This document shows, piece by piece, positions 25,182 through 34,327 of a stretch of DNA of 64,000 nt (positions are counted from its first letter, which is position 1; every line of letters begins with the position of its first letter). This DNA comes from SHZI01 sp964417725 (GTDB lineage Bacteria; Pseudomonadota; Gammaproteobacteria; Steroidobacterales; GCA-2729495), in assembly GCA_964417725.1 (NCBI GenBank), contig CAYQIV010000004.1:73473-137472 (forward strand), written 5' to 3'. Below the pieces are notes generated by a model. The model had not been told where the DNA came from, did no database searches, and saw only the letters and a program-made list of their open reading frames with translations. A program made the translations under genes and the position numbers.

Positions 25182-26245
25182 AGCCCTCCAGCCTCCTTGC
25201 CGGCCTCGGCCTGCTGGTGCTGGTGGCAGGGGGTATCTGGTGGGCCGCCAGCCGTCCCGCCGATGGTGATGGCGCCGCGCGGGCCGGCACCTGGGTGGGT
25301 GCCGAGCGGCGCACGATCGCTGCCTCGGTGCTGGCCACGGGCATCATCCGCCTGCGCGTCGGTGGCGAGGTGCGGGTGGGCTCGCAGCTCTCGGGTATCG
25401 TCGAGAAGCTCAACGTCGAGGTGGGCTCGAAGGTCAGGGAAGGCGACGTCATCGCGCGCATCGATGCACGCAGCCTCGAGGCGCGCCTCGCACAGGCGCG
25501 GGCCGAGATCGGCGTCGCCGAGCAGGCCGTGCGTCGGGCACGCATCGAGCTGGCGCGGGCCCGCGAACTGGATGGCCGGCAGCTCATCGCGCGCAGCGAT
25601 GTCGAGGACCGCGAACTCGACCTCGACGCCGCGCTGGCACGGCTCGAAAAGGCCAGGCGCGATGCCGCGGTCGTCGAAACCGATCTCGCCTATGCCGTGA
25701 TCCGCTCGCCGATCACAGGCACGGTGGCATCGGTCACGACACAGGAGGGCGAGACCGTTGCTGCGGCTTTCACCACGCCGACCTTCGCCACCATCATCGA
25801 GGACGGTGCCCTGGAACTCATCGCCATGGTCGACGAGACCGACATCGGCAATGTCGCCATCGGCAACCCGGTGACTTTCGGCGTCGAGGCGTGGCCGGCG
25901 CTGGAGTTCACCGGCCGCGTGGCGCGCATCGCCCCCAAGGGCACCATCATCTCCGGCGTGGTCAATTTCGAGGTCATGGTGACCATCGACCCGCCGGCCG
26001 ACGTGCTCAAACCCGACATGACGGCCAACGTGACCCTCCGTACCGCGGAACGCGAAGTCCTGGTGGTGCCGAACGCGGCGCTCCAGCGCGAAGGTGCGAG
26101 CCGCTTCGTGATGGTCGATGAGGGGGGGCGTACGGTGCGGCGCGAAGTCAGCGTCGGGTTGCGTGACGCGGCCTGGACAGAGGTCCGCGATGGACTCAGG
26201 CCTTCGGAGCGGGTGTGGGTTGCGCAGCAAGGGGGTACGCCGTGA
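25178..26245 (+). CDS. HlyD/MacA-like periplasmic adaptor
   Basis: This 355-residue membrane-fusion protein has an N-terminal membrane helix and an LxxGIIRLRVGGEVRVGSQ-type lipoyl half. A coiled-coil hairpin runs from about residue 100 to 165, and the lipoyl domain then closes with YAVIRSPITGTV. The C-terminal beta-barrel contains MVDETDIGNV. It links an inner-membrane ABC transporter to an outer-membrane channel. The GTG start overlaps the previous stop; the stop overlaps the ATPase start. No TolC-type gene is seen nearby. Confidence 0.88.
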   Translation: MKPSSLLAGLGLLVLVAGGIWWAASRPADGDGAARAGTWVGAERRTIAASVLATGIIRLRVGGEVRVGSQLSGIVEKLNVEVGSKVREGDVIARIDARSLEARLAQARAEIGVAEQAVRRARIELARARELDGRQLIARSDVEDRELDLDAALARLEKARRDAAVVETDLAYAVIRSPITGTVASVTTQEGETVAAAFTTPTFATIIEDGALELIAMVDETDIGNVAIGNPVTFGVEAWPALEFTGRVARIAPKGTIISGVVNFEVMVTIDPPADVLKPDMTANVTLRTAEREVLVVPNAALQREGASRFVMVDEGGRTVRREVSVGLRDAAWTEVRDGLRPSERVWVAQQGGTP

Positions 26246-26943
26246 TCGATGTGGACCATCTCGTCAAGACCTATGTGCGCGGCGACGGCACACCGGTGCC
26301 GGCGCTCACGGATGTCTCCTTCCGCATCGGGTGCGGCGAGTTCGTCACCGTGCGGGGGGCGTCAGGCTCCGGCAAATCATCGTTGCTCAATATTCTCGGC
26401 TGCCTCGACACGCCGACCAGCGGTCATTACCGGCTCGACGGCGAGGACGTTTCGGCCTACAGCGACGAGCAGCGCTCGGCGATCCGCTGCCGCAAGATCG
26501 GTTTCGTCTTCCAGTCCTTCAACCTCCTGCCGCGCACCACGGCGGTGGAGAATGTCGAGATTCCGGCGCTCTACCGCGGTGGTGCCATCGACCGCAACCG
26601 TGCGCTGGCCATCCTCGATCGCGTCGGTCTGGCGGCGCGGGCCAGTCACTTCGTCAGCGAGCTGTCCGGCGGTGAACAGCAGCGTGTGGCGATCGCCCGC
26701 GCGCTGATGAACGACCCGCCGTTGCTGCTTGCCGACGAGCCGACCGGCAATCTCGACTCGGCGGCCGGCGAGTCGGTGATGCGCCTGATCGACGACCTCA
26801 ATCGCGAGGGGCGCACCATCGTCCTCGTCACCCACGACGAGCAGGTTGCGGCGTGGGCCGGACGCGAACTGCTGATCCGCGATGGCCAGGTGGCCAGCGA
26901 CCGGTCCCGGCAGGCCACCGTCCGCCGGGTTGGTGCGCCATGA
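26242..26943 (+). CDS. ABC transporter ATPase, MacB/LolD type
   Basis: This 233-residue ATPase carries Walker A GASGSGKSS near residue 41, the Q-loop in FVFQSFNLLPRTT, the signature LSGGEQQRVAIARAL, Walker B LLLADEPTGNLDS and the switch histidine in VLVTHD. It belongs to the lipoprotein/macrolide exporter branch. The GTG start overlaps the adaptor stop and the stop overlaps the first permease start. Here the ATPase and permease parts are separate proteins, whereas MacB has them fused. Confidence 0.92.
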   Translation: MIDVDHLVKTYVRGDGTPVPALTDVSFRIGCGEFVTVRGASGSGKSSLLNILGCLDTPTSGHYRLDGEDVSAYSDEQRSAIRCRKIGFVFQSFNLLPRTTAVENVEIPALYRGGAIDRNRALAILDRVGLAARASHFVSELSGGEQQRVAIARALMNDPPLLLADEPTGNLDSAAGESVMRLIDDLNREGRTIVLVTHDEQVAAWAGRELLIRDGQVASDRSRQATVRRVGAP

Positions 26944-28163
26944 CCGCCGCGCGCACGTTGCGCCTTGCCCTGACGGGGATCTCGCGCAACCGGCTGCGCA
27001 GCTTCCTCATGATGCTCGGCGTGACCATTGGCATCGCCTCGCTGACCGCCCTGTCGTCGGTAGGTGAGGCGACGAAGCAGGAGACCATGCGCCGTTTCAA
27101 GCGCATGCTCGGCACCTTCGACGTGGTCATCGTCAATCCGGGCGGTGCGAGCACGCGTGGCATGCCGTCGCTGGCCAACGTACCGCCGGTCCTCAAGCCC
27201 GGCGATGCCGAGGCGATCGCGCGCGAGGTGGCGCTGGTGACGCAGGTCGCGACGATGCAGTTCGCACTTGATCTCGATGTCAGGTACCGCGACCGCACCG
27301 CCAGCCCCTCGGTGATCGGCATCTCCGCCAACTGGATCGATGTGCGCGGCGAGGAGATCGCGCGAGGTCGCGCCATCGACGACGACGACATCGCCTCGCT
27401 GGCGCGCGTCGCGGTGATCGGCGAGGACCTGCGTCAGGCGCTGTTCGACGGCGAGGACCCGCTCGGCAAGACGTTGCGCATTGCCGACGTGCCTTTCGAG
27501 GTGAAGGGTGTGATGGTGCCGCGGGGCCTCGGGCCAGGTGGCGCGACCATGGACAATACGCTGGTCATTCCGGTGACGACGGCCTCGAGACGCCTGTTCA
27601 ACCGCGACTACTACACCGGCATGATGGCGCAGATCAGCGACCCCACCCAGGCGGAGCGGGCCATCGCCGACATCACGGCGCTGCTGCGTGAGCGCCACGG
27701 CATCCTGCCGGGTGCCGAAGCCGACTTCACCGTGACCAGCCCGCAGGCGCAGGTCGAGCGCGTCACCGAAGTCGGCTCGACGCTGGGCCGCGTGCTCGGT
27801 GGTGTCGCCGCGCTGGCCACGCTGATCGGTGGCACGGTGATCATGGGGCTGATGCTGATCTCGGTCTCCGAACGGCGCCGCGAGATCGGCGTGCGCCGCG
27901 CCGTCGGCGCCACGCGCCGCGACATCCTGCTGCAGTTCCTCGCCGAGGCCGCGGTCATCGCCCTGATCGGCGGCCTGTGTGGCGTGCTGCTCGGGCTCGG
28001 TGGCGCCCTGCTGGGCGCAAAGCTCACCCAGCTGCCGCCCGCCATCGAGTGGTGGACCGTCGGCGGGGCGGTGCTGATGTCGATCGGTATCGGTCTGTTG
28101 TTCGGCCTGCAGCCGGCATGGCGTGCCGCCCATGTCGATCCCATCCAGGCGTTGCGTGCCTGA
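26940..28163 (+). CDS. MacB/FtsX-type ABC permease, first copy
   Basis: This 407-residue permease has the MacB layout: one N-terminal helix (SFLMMLGVTIGIASLTAL), a long periplasmic domain, then three C-terminal helices including the ERRREIGVRRAVGATRRDI coupling motif. FtsX-like permeases of this class use mechanotransmission rather than a classic transport channel. It overlaps the ATPase stop by four bases and the second permease start by eight, which suggests the two permeases form a heterodimer. Confidence 0.9.
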   Translation: MTAARTLRLALTGISRNRLRSFLMMLGVTIGIASLTALSSVGEATKQETMRRFKRMLGTFDVVIVNPGGASTRGMPSLANVPPVLKPGDAEAIAREVALVTQVATMQFALDLDVRYRDRTASPSVIGISANWIDVRGEEIARGRAIDDDDIASLARVAVIGEDLRQALFDGEDPLGKTLRIADVPFEVKGVMVPRGLGPGGATMDNTLVIPVTTASRRLFNRDYYTGMMAQISDPTQAERAIADITALLRERHGILPGAEADFTVTSPQAQVERVTEVGSTLGRVLGGVAALATLIGGTVIMGLMLISVSERRREIGVRRAVGATRRDILLQFLAEAAVIALIGGLCGVLLGLGGALLGAKLTQLPPAIEWWTVGGAVLMSIGIGLLFGLQPAWRAAHVDPIQALRA

Positions 28164-29418
28164 CGAAGACGTGTGGGCGCGGCGTGCTGCCACGTGGCGC
28201 GTGCGCCTGCACCTGGTGCGCGGCGCGTTGCGCCAGGTGTGGCGCTACCGGCTGCGTTCGGCGCTGGTCGTTGCCTGTGCGGCACTCGGGGTCGCCGGCG
28301 CCGTGACCTCCGTCAACTATGCCTCGGGCGGCCGTGAGGCCGTGCTGGAGAAGATCCGCCAGCTCGGCACGCGGCTGGTGGTGGTGCGCGCCGAGCAAAG
28401 CCGGGCAGTCGCCGGCCGGGCCCGCACCGGCAGCCTCGTCACCACGCTCGGTGAACCGGACTACCTGGCGCTGCGCCGGGATATCGACGGCCTGGTGCGA
28501 TCGTCGGCGGTCAGCGTCGCCGGGCTGCGCCTCAAGGCGGGCTACCTGTCGAAGGTTGTGCCGGTGCTGGGTATCGAGCCGGCCTTCTTTCCCATGAAGG
28601 CATGGCGGCTCGATGCAGGTACGTTGTTCGAGGAGGCCGACATGCGCCGCAGCGCACGTGTCGCGGTGCTTGGTTACACGGTGGCGCGTGATCTCTATGG
28701 CAACGATGACCCGCTCGGCGAGCGGCTGTTCATCAACCGCGTGCCCTTCGAGGTGGTCGGCGTACTGGCCGAACGCGGGCAGGGCCTCGATGGTGTCAAC
28801 GAGGATCAGCAGGTCTATGTGCCGCTGACCACGGCGATGCGCCGGCTGCTCAATATCGACTACTACACCGCGGTGCTTTTCGAGGTGGCAGAAGGCCAGG
28901 ACATCACGCGCGTGGCCGACGATATCGCCGCACTGCTGCGCGTTCGCCACCGCATCTCGGCGTTCCGTCCCGACGATTTCGCCGTCGGTACCCAGCAGGA
29001 ACTGATCGACGCCCAGCTCGCCGCAGCCGATCGCCTCGGCTTTCTGGTGCGCTGGATCGGCCTCAGTGGCCTCGTCGTCGGTGGGCTCGGTATCCTCGCC
29101 ATCGCCTGGATTGCCGTCCGCGACCGGACCACCGAGATCGGCACCCGGCGGGCGCTCGGTGCGACGGCGGCAGATGTGTTCTTCCAGTTCGCTTTCGAGG
29201 CGATGTTGCTCGCCGGGGTTGGCGTGCTGGCCGGCATCGGCGCCGGTTGGCTGGCGTCTCGCGCCATCGCCCCCGCTGCTGGCCTGCCTTTCGTCTTCGA
29301 CCGCGCCAATGCCGTTCTCGCGCTTTCCGTTGCGGTACTCCTCAACCTGCTGTTTGCCTGTGGACCGGCACTGCGCGCCGCACGCCTCGACCCGATCCGC
29401 GCGCTGAAGCACGAATAG
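28156..29418 (+). CDS. MacB/FtsX-type ABC permease, second copy
   Basis: This 420-residue paralogue of the preceding permease has the same topology and the coupling motif RTTEIGTRRALGATAADVF near residue 320. The GTG start at 28156 overlaps the first permease's end. The two copies are clearly diverged (for example VFFQFAFEAMLL versus ILLQFLAEAAVI), so this is an old duplication and not a recent one. Together with the adaptor and ATPase they form a complete ABC exporter of unknown substrate. Confidence 0.9.
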   Translation: MPDEDVWARRAATWRVRLHLVRGALRQVWRYRLRSALVVACAALGVAGAVTSVNYASGGREAVLEKIRQLGTRLVVVRAEQSRAVAGRARTGSLVTTLGEPDYLALRRDIDGLVRSSAVSVAGLRLKAGYLSKVVPVLGIEPAFFPMKAWRLDAGTLFEEADMRRSARVAVLGYTVARDLYGNDDPLGERLFINRVPFEVVGVLAERGQGLDGVNEDQQVYVPLTTAMRRLLNIDYYTAVLFEVAEGQDITRVADDIAALLRVRHRISAFRPDDFAVGTQQELIDAQLAAADRLGFLVRWIGLSGLVVGGLGILAIAWIAVRDRTTEIGTRRALGATAADVFFQFAFEAMLLAGVGVLAGIGAGWLASRAIAPAAGLPFVFDRANAVLALSVAVLLNLLFACGPALRAARLDPIRALKHE

Positions 29419-29443
29419 GCGGCTGGCTGCGCCCGGGGCCGGT

Positions 29444-30607
29444 TCAGTGATCGCGGCCGTCGATGCGTGGCCGGATCATCAGCGGAATGCTGCGCCAGGC
29501 GAGGGTGGCAAAGGCGAGGAACCAGCATGTTGCCGCCAGCTCGAGCCAGCGCGGGTAGAGCGCCGGCGCGACCTGTGGTGCCACGACCCGCAGCAGCAAT
29601 GCGACGATCATCACCCACAGCACGCCCTTGTCGATGGCGTCGAACATCACCTTGCGCCCGGTGTGACCCTTCGAGATGCGCACGATCATCGCCGGCGCGA
29701 TGAGGCCCATCACGCCGAAGGTGAACAGGTGCGTGGCCACGCTGCCGACCCAGAAGGTGGCCGTGAACGGCGCGCTGGCGATCATGAGCAGCTGGGCACA
29801 GATACCCAGGTACCCCAGGTACATCACGCCGATGTCGATGCGCGAGAAGCCCATCCGCGGATGCCAGAACATGAAGCGGACGAGCAGCAGCGCGGCCAGC
29901 AGCGTCGCAGTCGTACCTGCCAGCCACGACGGCAGCAGTCCGGCAAAGACCATCACCAGGGCGAGGACCTTGATGGCATCGTCGAGTACCGTCCGGCGCA
30001 GGATCGTGACCTTGAACACGTTGCGCATGAAGTCCGTCAGCGTCCGCTCGAGCATGATCAGAAAGGTGAGCCGGAACAGGCCGAGCACCATCTCGTTGCC
30101 CGCCAGCGCATGGCCGGTGCTCATCATCAGCGGCTTGGGAAGGAGGAAGAGCGGCAGCGCGACCAGGAAATAGAGGTTGTCCCGCCGATAGCCGTCATCG
30201 GTGCGGTGACGCACCAGGCTCCACATCAGCAGGCTGACGAGCGTGACGATGAAGAGCTGGTTGGAAAGCAGGAACAGGGCGGGTGGCCAGTCGCCGCCCA
30301 ACCACATGCCGGCACGCTCGAAGAGCCACGCAGCGGTGAGGAACGCCAGCGGACCACCATGCCAACCGCGGATCTTCACCCAGTTCTTGGTTGCGGTCAG
30401 CAGGAAGCCGCCGAGCAGTGCCCCACCGAAACCGAAGAACATTTCGTGCGCATGCCATTGGGCGGCCGGGTAAGCGCCGAGCGGCATGGTGATGACGCCG
30501 GCATACATCAGGACCCAGACGAGCGGCAGGCTGAGCCCCGACAGGCAGGTGAGGATGAAAAAGGGCCGGAAACCGACCAGCCAGAGCGGGTGTGCGAAGA
30601 CGTTCAT
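29444..30607 (-). CDS. nnrS: NnrS family heme-copper membrane protein
   Basis: This 387-residue, about twelve-helix membrane protein matches NnrS: HPLWLVGFRPFFIL at the N-terminus, QWHAHEMFFGFGGALLGGF near residue 60, and the conserved GHALAGNEMVLG, WVGSVATHLFTFGVMG and ISKGHTGRKV segments with histidines. NnrS proteins bind heme and copper and are induced with nitric oxide reductases; they protect against nitric oxide stress. Its presence supports a nitric-oxide reading of the operon at 5788-13215, although the two loci are 16 kb apart. The start at 30607 is preferred over 30628. Confidence 0.92.
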   Translation of the reverse strand: MNVFAHPLWLVGFRPFFILTCLSGLSLPLVWVLMYAGVITMPLGAYPAAQWHAHEMFFGFGGALLGGFLLTATKNWVKIRGWHGGPLAFLTAAWLFERAGMWLGGDWPPALFLLSNQLFIVTLVSLLMWSLVRHRTDDGYRRDNLYFLVALPLFLLPKPLMMSTGHALAGNEMVLGLFRLTFLIMLERTLTDFMRNVFKVTILRRTVLDDAIKVLALVMVFAGLLPSWLAGTTATLLAALLLVRFMFWHPRMGFSRIDIGVMYLGYLGICAQLLMIASAPFTATFWVGSVATHLFTFGVMGLIAPAMIVRISKGHTGRKVMFDAIDKGVLWVMIVALLLRVVAPQVAPALYPRWLELAATCWFLAFATLAWRSIPLMIRPRIDGRDH

Positions 30608-30730
30608 GTCACAACGGGGCCGGCACACCCGCGGCGCGGCGCACGGGCCCGCCGGTCGGGGTGCCTCTTGAGGGGGCGCAGTATAGCCCAGCGGCTCGGC
30701 CGGCTGGCCCGGGCCGCGGTGCCCCGGGTT

Positions 30731-30946
30731 CTACTCCTCGGGCGGGTTCTCCTCGGCGGACCACTGGCGACGGTGGGCCTCGGCGGCGGCGGCGCGGATA
30801 CCGCTGTGGCGATGTTGCAGCATGAGGGTCGAAGGATCGCAGACCCGTGCACGCAGCAGCCCCAGGTCGACGGCGGCGTCGAACAGGCTCGGGTACCAGC
30901 TCTGCCAGTTGGGCAGCAGGGCCTCCACGTCTTCCTTGAGGGCCAT
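30731..30946 (-). CDS. Small hypothetical protein
   Basis: This 71-residue reading frame (MALKEDVEALLPNWQSW...) has a plausible amphipathic start and an acidic end, and its third codon positions look G+C rich as in real genes. No family was recognised and the ribosome site is weak. It lies between nnrS and a divergent DUF486 gene. It may be a real small cytoplasmic protein, but the call is only moderate. Confidence 0.45.
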   Translation of the reverse strand: MALKEDVEALLPNWQSWYPSLFDAAVDLGLLRARVCDPSTLMLQHRHSGIRAAAAEAHRRQWSAEENPPEE

Positions 30947-31050
30947 GGGGCGAGGATACCGCGCCGGCATGACAGCCGACAGCGCCCGGTGGCCGGCATG
31001 AGGCACAGTCGACATCATCCGCCAGGCCCTGTGGCAGACTGCGCGCACTT

Positions 31051-31401
31051 ATGCGCAGCGTGCTCGTCACCGTCGGCCTGCTCGGGCTCAGCAACGTCTT
31101 CATGACCTTTGCCTGGTATGCCCACCTCAAGGAACTCAACGGCAGGCCCTGGCTGGTTGCCGCGCTGCTCAGCTGGGGCATCGCGCTGTTCGAGTACCTG
31201 CTCCAGGTGCCGGCCAACCGCATCGGCTACACGGTGCTGAGCGTCGGGCAGCTGAAGATCATCCAGGAGGTCATCACGCTGACGGTCTTCGTGCCCTTTG
31301 CGCTGTTCTATCTCCGCGAACTGCTCAAGCTGGATTACTTGTGGGCGGCCCTGTGCCTGCTTGGCGCGGTGTTCTTCATGTTCCGCGACAGGTTAGGCTA
31401 G
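31051..31401 (+). CDS. DMT-superfamily small membrane protein (DUF486)
   Basis: This 116-residue protein has four membrane helices and matches the DUF486 family of small drug/metabolite-type proteins: NVFMTFAWYAHLK near residue 15, WGIALFEYLLQVPANRIGY in the middle, and QLKIIQEVITLTVFVPFALF. The substrate is unknown. It is followed 75 bases later by a DUF4404 gene and diverges from the small ORF at 30731. Confidence 0.88.
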   Translation: MRSVLVTVGLLGLSNVFMTFAWYAHLKELNGRPWLVAALLSWGIALFEYLLQVPANRIGYTVLSVGQLKIIQEVITLTVFVPFALFYLRELLKLDYLWAALCLLGAVFFMFRDRLG

Positions 31402-31476
31402 CGGCGCATGGCGCCGGCCGTCCTCCGGTGCATAATGCTGCCGACACCCGCAGAACCGAAGGATTCGAGGAACCCC

Positions 31477-31743
31477 ATGGACCAGACCCGGCTGCATGCG
31501 CTGCTGACTGAACTCGACCGCGAGCTGAAGGCTGCCGGGACGCTGGACGAGCGTTCGCAGGCGCTGTTGGCGCAGGTGCTGGCCGATGTCCCGGCCCTGG
31601 AGGATGATGCCGTCGATCCAGGCCAGCGCCGGTCGGTCGAGGCCGACCTGCGCGCGCTGGTACTGCGCTTCGAGGCCGACTACCCACGCCTGTCCGGCAT
31701 CGTCGGCCAGCTCGCCGACACACTCGGCAAGATCGGCATCTGA
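31477..31743 (+). CDS. DUF4404 family protein
   Basis: This 88-residue acidic helical protein (MDQTRLHALLTELDREL...FEADYPRLSGIVGQLADTL) fits DUF4404, a small family common in Gammaproteobacteria with unknown function. A GAGGA lies upstream of the ATG at 31477; the ORF itself opens earlier at 31408 without such a site. It is convergent with hrpB. Confidence 0.8.
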   Translation: MDQTRLHALLTELDRELKAAGTLDERSQALLAQVLADVPALEDDAVDPGQRRSVEADLRALVLRFEADYPRLSGIVGQLADTLGKIGI

Positions 31744-31759
31744 GTGATTCGTCGTCGCG

Positions 31760-34264
31760 TCAGCGGCCGCGCGGTTTCGCGCGACGCGTCGCCTCGGCGT
31801 TCAGCGGGTCCTCCGGCCAGGGGTGGCGCGGGTAGCGGCCGCGCATCTCGCGGCGCACGTCCTGATAACTGCCGCGCCAGAAACCGGCCAGGTCGCGCGT
31901 CACCTGCAGCGGCCGGCCCGCCGGCGAAAGCAGCTTGACGAGTACCGTGACGCGCCCGCCGGCAATGCGTGGCGAGTCATCGAGGCCGAACAGCTCCTGA
32001 AGCCGCACCGAGAGCGATGGTGCCTCGCCGTCGAGATAATCGAGTGCGATGCGCGAGCCGCTGGGTACGGTGAAATGGGTGGGTGCCAGTTCATCGAGCC
32101 GCTGGCGCTGCGCCCATGACAGCCGCGCATGGAGCGCACCGGCGAGGTCGAGGCGTGCCAGGTGGCTGCGCCGGCTGATGCCGTCGAGCCGGTCGCCGAG
32201 CCAGTCGTCGAGGTCGGCGAGCAGCGCGTCGTCGTCGAGGGTCGGCCAGGCCATGCCCGTGTCGTGCCGTGTCGCGAACCGCACCCGGGCCTGCCACTGG
32301 CGCAGCGCCGGTGTCCACGGCAGCGCCGCCACGCCCAGCTGCCGGATGCCGTCGAGCATCGCGTGGCGCATGGCGCCGGCGTCTACGCCGGCCAGTGGTG
32401 ACTCGTCGAGCAGCAGCGCGCCGAGGCGCGTCCGGCACATGGCGTTGACCGCCTCCGTGCGCGGGTCCCAGGCCACGTCTGTCACGATGTGGATCGAGGC
32501 CGCGCAGGCCGCGTCGATCTCCGTGCGCGCGATCGGTGCCGCCAGCCGGATGCGCGCCTCGCGCTCGCCGCCATCGAGACGGGCAACCACCAGGTATTCG
32601 CGCCGGGCCAGGGCATCGGCCCGGCCGAACGCGGCGCCATGGCCGCTGGCCAGCTGGTAGCGGCTGTCGCCCCCGCGGCTGCGGGCGATGCGGTCGGGGT
32701 AGGCGAGGGCGAGCAGGGGGCCCGCATCCCCGCTGCAGATGTCCCGTGCCGACCACGGCGCACCGAGGCGCCGGGCGTGGAGCGCCGCGCTGCGCAGGAC
32801 GATGGCATCGCGATGCGCTTCGCGCTGCAGCCTATCCAGGCGTGTGCGGATATCGGCATCGTGATCGTCCATGCCGGGGAGGTCGCGCTCGCTGAGCAGG
32901 GCGGCCAGCGCACAGGCGGTGGCGGTGCGGCCCTGTTCGTGTCCGCGCAGCAGCAGGTGCGCGAGCCGTGGGTGGCTGCCGAGCCGGGCCATCGCCCGGC
33001 CTGCGGCGGTGATGTGCCCCTTGGCGTCGACGGCGCCCAGCGTCGCGAGGAGCGACCGGCCCTGGGCGAGCGCGCCGGCCGGCGGGGCGTCGAGCCAGCG
33101 CAGTGCGCCGACATCGGCGACCCCCCAGCAGGCCAGCTCCAGGGCCAGTGGCGCCAGATCGGCGACGAGGATCTCGGCCGGCGCAAAGGCCGCCAGCGTA
33201 CGTTCCTCGGCCGCTGTCCACAGGCGGTGGCAGGTGCCCGGGCCGAGGCGGCCGGCACGGCCCCGGCGCTGGTCGGCCGACGACAGGCTGATGCGCGCGC
33301 GTTCGAGGTGGCTCATGCCGCTGGCCGGGTCGAAGCGTGGGCGGCGCTCCAGGCCGCTGTCGATGACCACGCGCACGCCGTCGATGGTCAGGCTGGTCTC
33401 GGCGATGTTGGTGGCCAGCACGACCTTGCGGATGCCGGGCGGTGCCGGTCGCAGCGCAAGGTCCTGGGTCTCGCGGGGCAGGTCGCCGTGGAGTGGCCGC
33501 ACGTCGATTCCTCGCGGCAGTCCGGCCTCGCCGAGTGCCGCGCCGACGCGGCGGATCTCGCCGGCACCGGGCAGGAAAACCAGCACGTCGCCTTCTTCCG
33601 TGTCGAGGGCGCGGCGCACGGCCTGGCAGGCCAGGGCTTCCGGCGGCGGTGCCGGGCCACGTGCCCTGTGCGGGGCGAGGTGGTGGGTGGCGACCGGAAA
33701 GGACAGGCCCTCAGCGGTGAGCAACGGTGCATCGTCGAGCAGTGCGGCGACCCTGGCGCCGTCGAGCGTGGCGGACATGACCAGCACGCGCAGGGCCGGG
33801 TTGAGATGGCTGCGGGCGTCGAGGGTCAGGGCGAGGCCCAGGTCGGCCTGCAGGCTGCGTTCGTGGAATTCGTCGAAGATCACCAGCCCCGTGCCGTCGA
33901 GGGCCGGGTCCTGCTGCAGCCAGCGCGTGAGGATGCCCTCGGTGACGACTTCGATGCGTGTCGCCGCGCCGACCCGGCGTTCAAGCCGCGTGCGGTAGCC
34001 GACGGTTTCGCCGACCGCCTCGCCGAGCATCTCCGCCATGCGCGTGGCGACGGCACGCGCCGCCAGCCGCCGCGGCTCGAGCATGACGATGCGCGCGGCA
34101 CCGAGCCACGCCGCATCACGCAGTGCCAGCGGCACGACCGTGCTCTTGCCGGCACCGGGCGGAGCGACGAGCACTGCGCAACCGGGGTCCGCCAGCGCCG
34201 CGTGCAGCGCCGGCAGCACCGTGCGCACCGGCAGGCCGGCCCAGTCGTCGTTGGTGATCGCCAT
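31760..34264 (-). CDS. hrpB: ATP-dependent helicase HrpB
   Basis: This 834-residue DEAH-box helicase shows Walker A APPGAGKST near residue 36, motif Ia LEPRRLAARA, motif II DEFHER, SATLDG and the GRAGR-type motif QRRGRAGRLGPG. The helicase-associated domain and the HrpB-specific C-terminal domain follow, ending with YPRHPWPEDP. It is about 834 residues, close to E. coli HrpB. Its RNA substrate is not established. The start at 34264 gives MAITNDDWAGLPV; the open frame continues far upstream over lgt but without coding character. Confidence 0.95.
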   Translation of the reverse strand: MAITNDDWAGLPVRTVLPALHAALADPGCAVLVAPPGAGKSTVVPLALRDAAWLGAARIVMLEPRRLAARAVATRMAEMLGEAVGETVGYRTRLERRVGAATRIEVVTEGILTRWLQQDPALDGTGLVIFDEFHERSLQADLGLALTLDARSHLNPALRVLVMSATLDGARVAALLDDAPLLTAEGLSFPVATHHLAPHRARGPAPPPEALACQAVRRALDTEEGDVLVFLPGAGEIRRVGAALGEAGLPRGIDVRPLHGDLPRETQDLALRPAPPGIRKVVLATNIAETSLTIDGVRVVIDSGLERRPRFDPASGMSHLERARISLSSADQRRGRAGRLGPGTCHRLWTAAEERTLAAFAPAEILVADLAPLALELACWGVADVGALRWLDAPPAGALAQGRSLLATLGAVDAKGHITAAGRAMARLGSHPRLAHLLLRGHEQGRTATACALAALLSERDLPGMDDHDADIRTRLDRLQREAHRDAIVLRSAALHARRLGAPWSARDICSGDAGPLLALAYPDRIARSRGGDSRYQLASGHGAAFGRADALARREYLVVARLDGGEREARIRLAAPIARTEIDAACAASIHIVTDVAWDPRTEAVNAMCRTRLGALLLDESPLAGVDAGAMRHAMLDGIRQLGVAALPWTPALRQWQARVRFATRHDTGMAWPTLDDDALLADLDDWLGDRLDGISRRSHLARLDLAGALHARLSWAQRQRLDELAPTHFTVPSGSRIALDYLDGEAPSLSVRLQELFGLDDSPRIAGGRVTVLVKLLSPAGRPLQVTRDLAGFWRGSYQDVRREMRGRYPRHPWPEDPLNAEATRRAKPRGR

Positions 34265-34327
34265 GCACGCAATGTAGCACCGCGACACCCGCCCACTGCG
34301 GCGGCCGCGCTCCGGTAAACTGCCGTC

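Noticed and set aside
29447..31105. A 552-codon open frame on the plus strand opposite nnrS
   Set aside because: It is antisense to a well-recognised membrane protein and has the His/Gln/Arg-rich composition typical of reversed GC-rich genes; no family pattern was seen.
32489..34318. A 609-codon plus-strand frame inside hrpB
   Set aside because: It is a mirror frame of the helicase gene. The helicase motifs on the minus strand are unmistakable and the plus-strand protein has no recognisable features.
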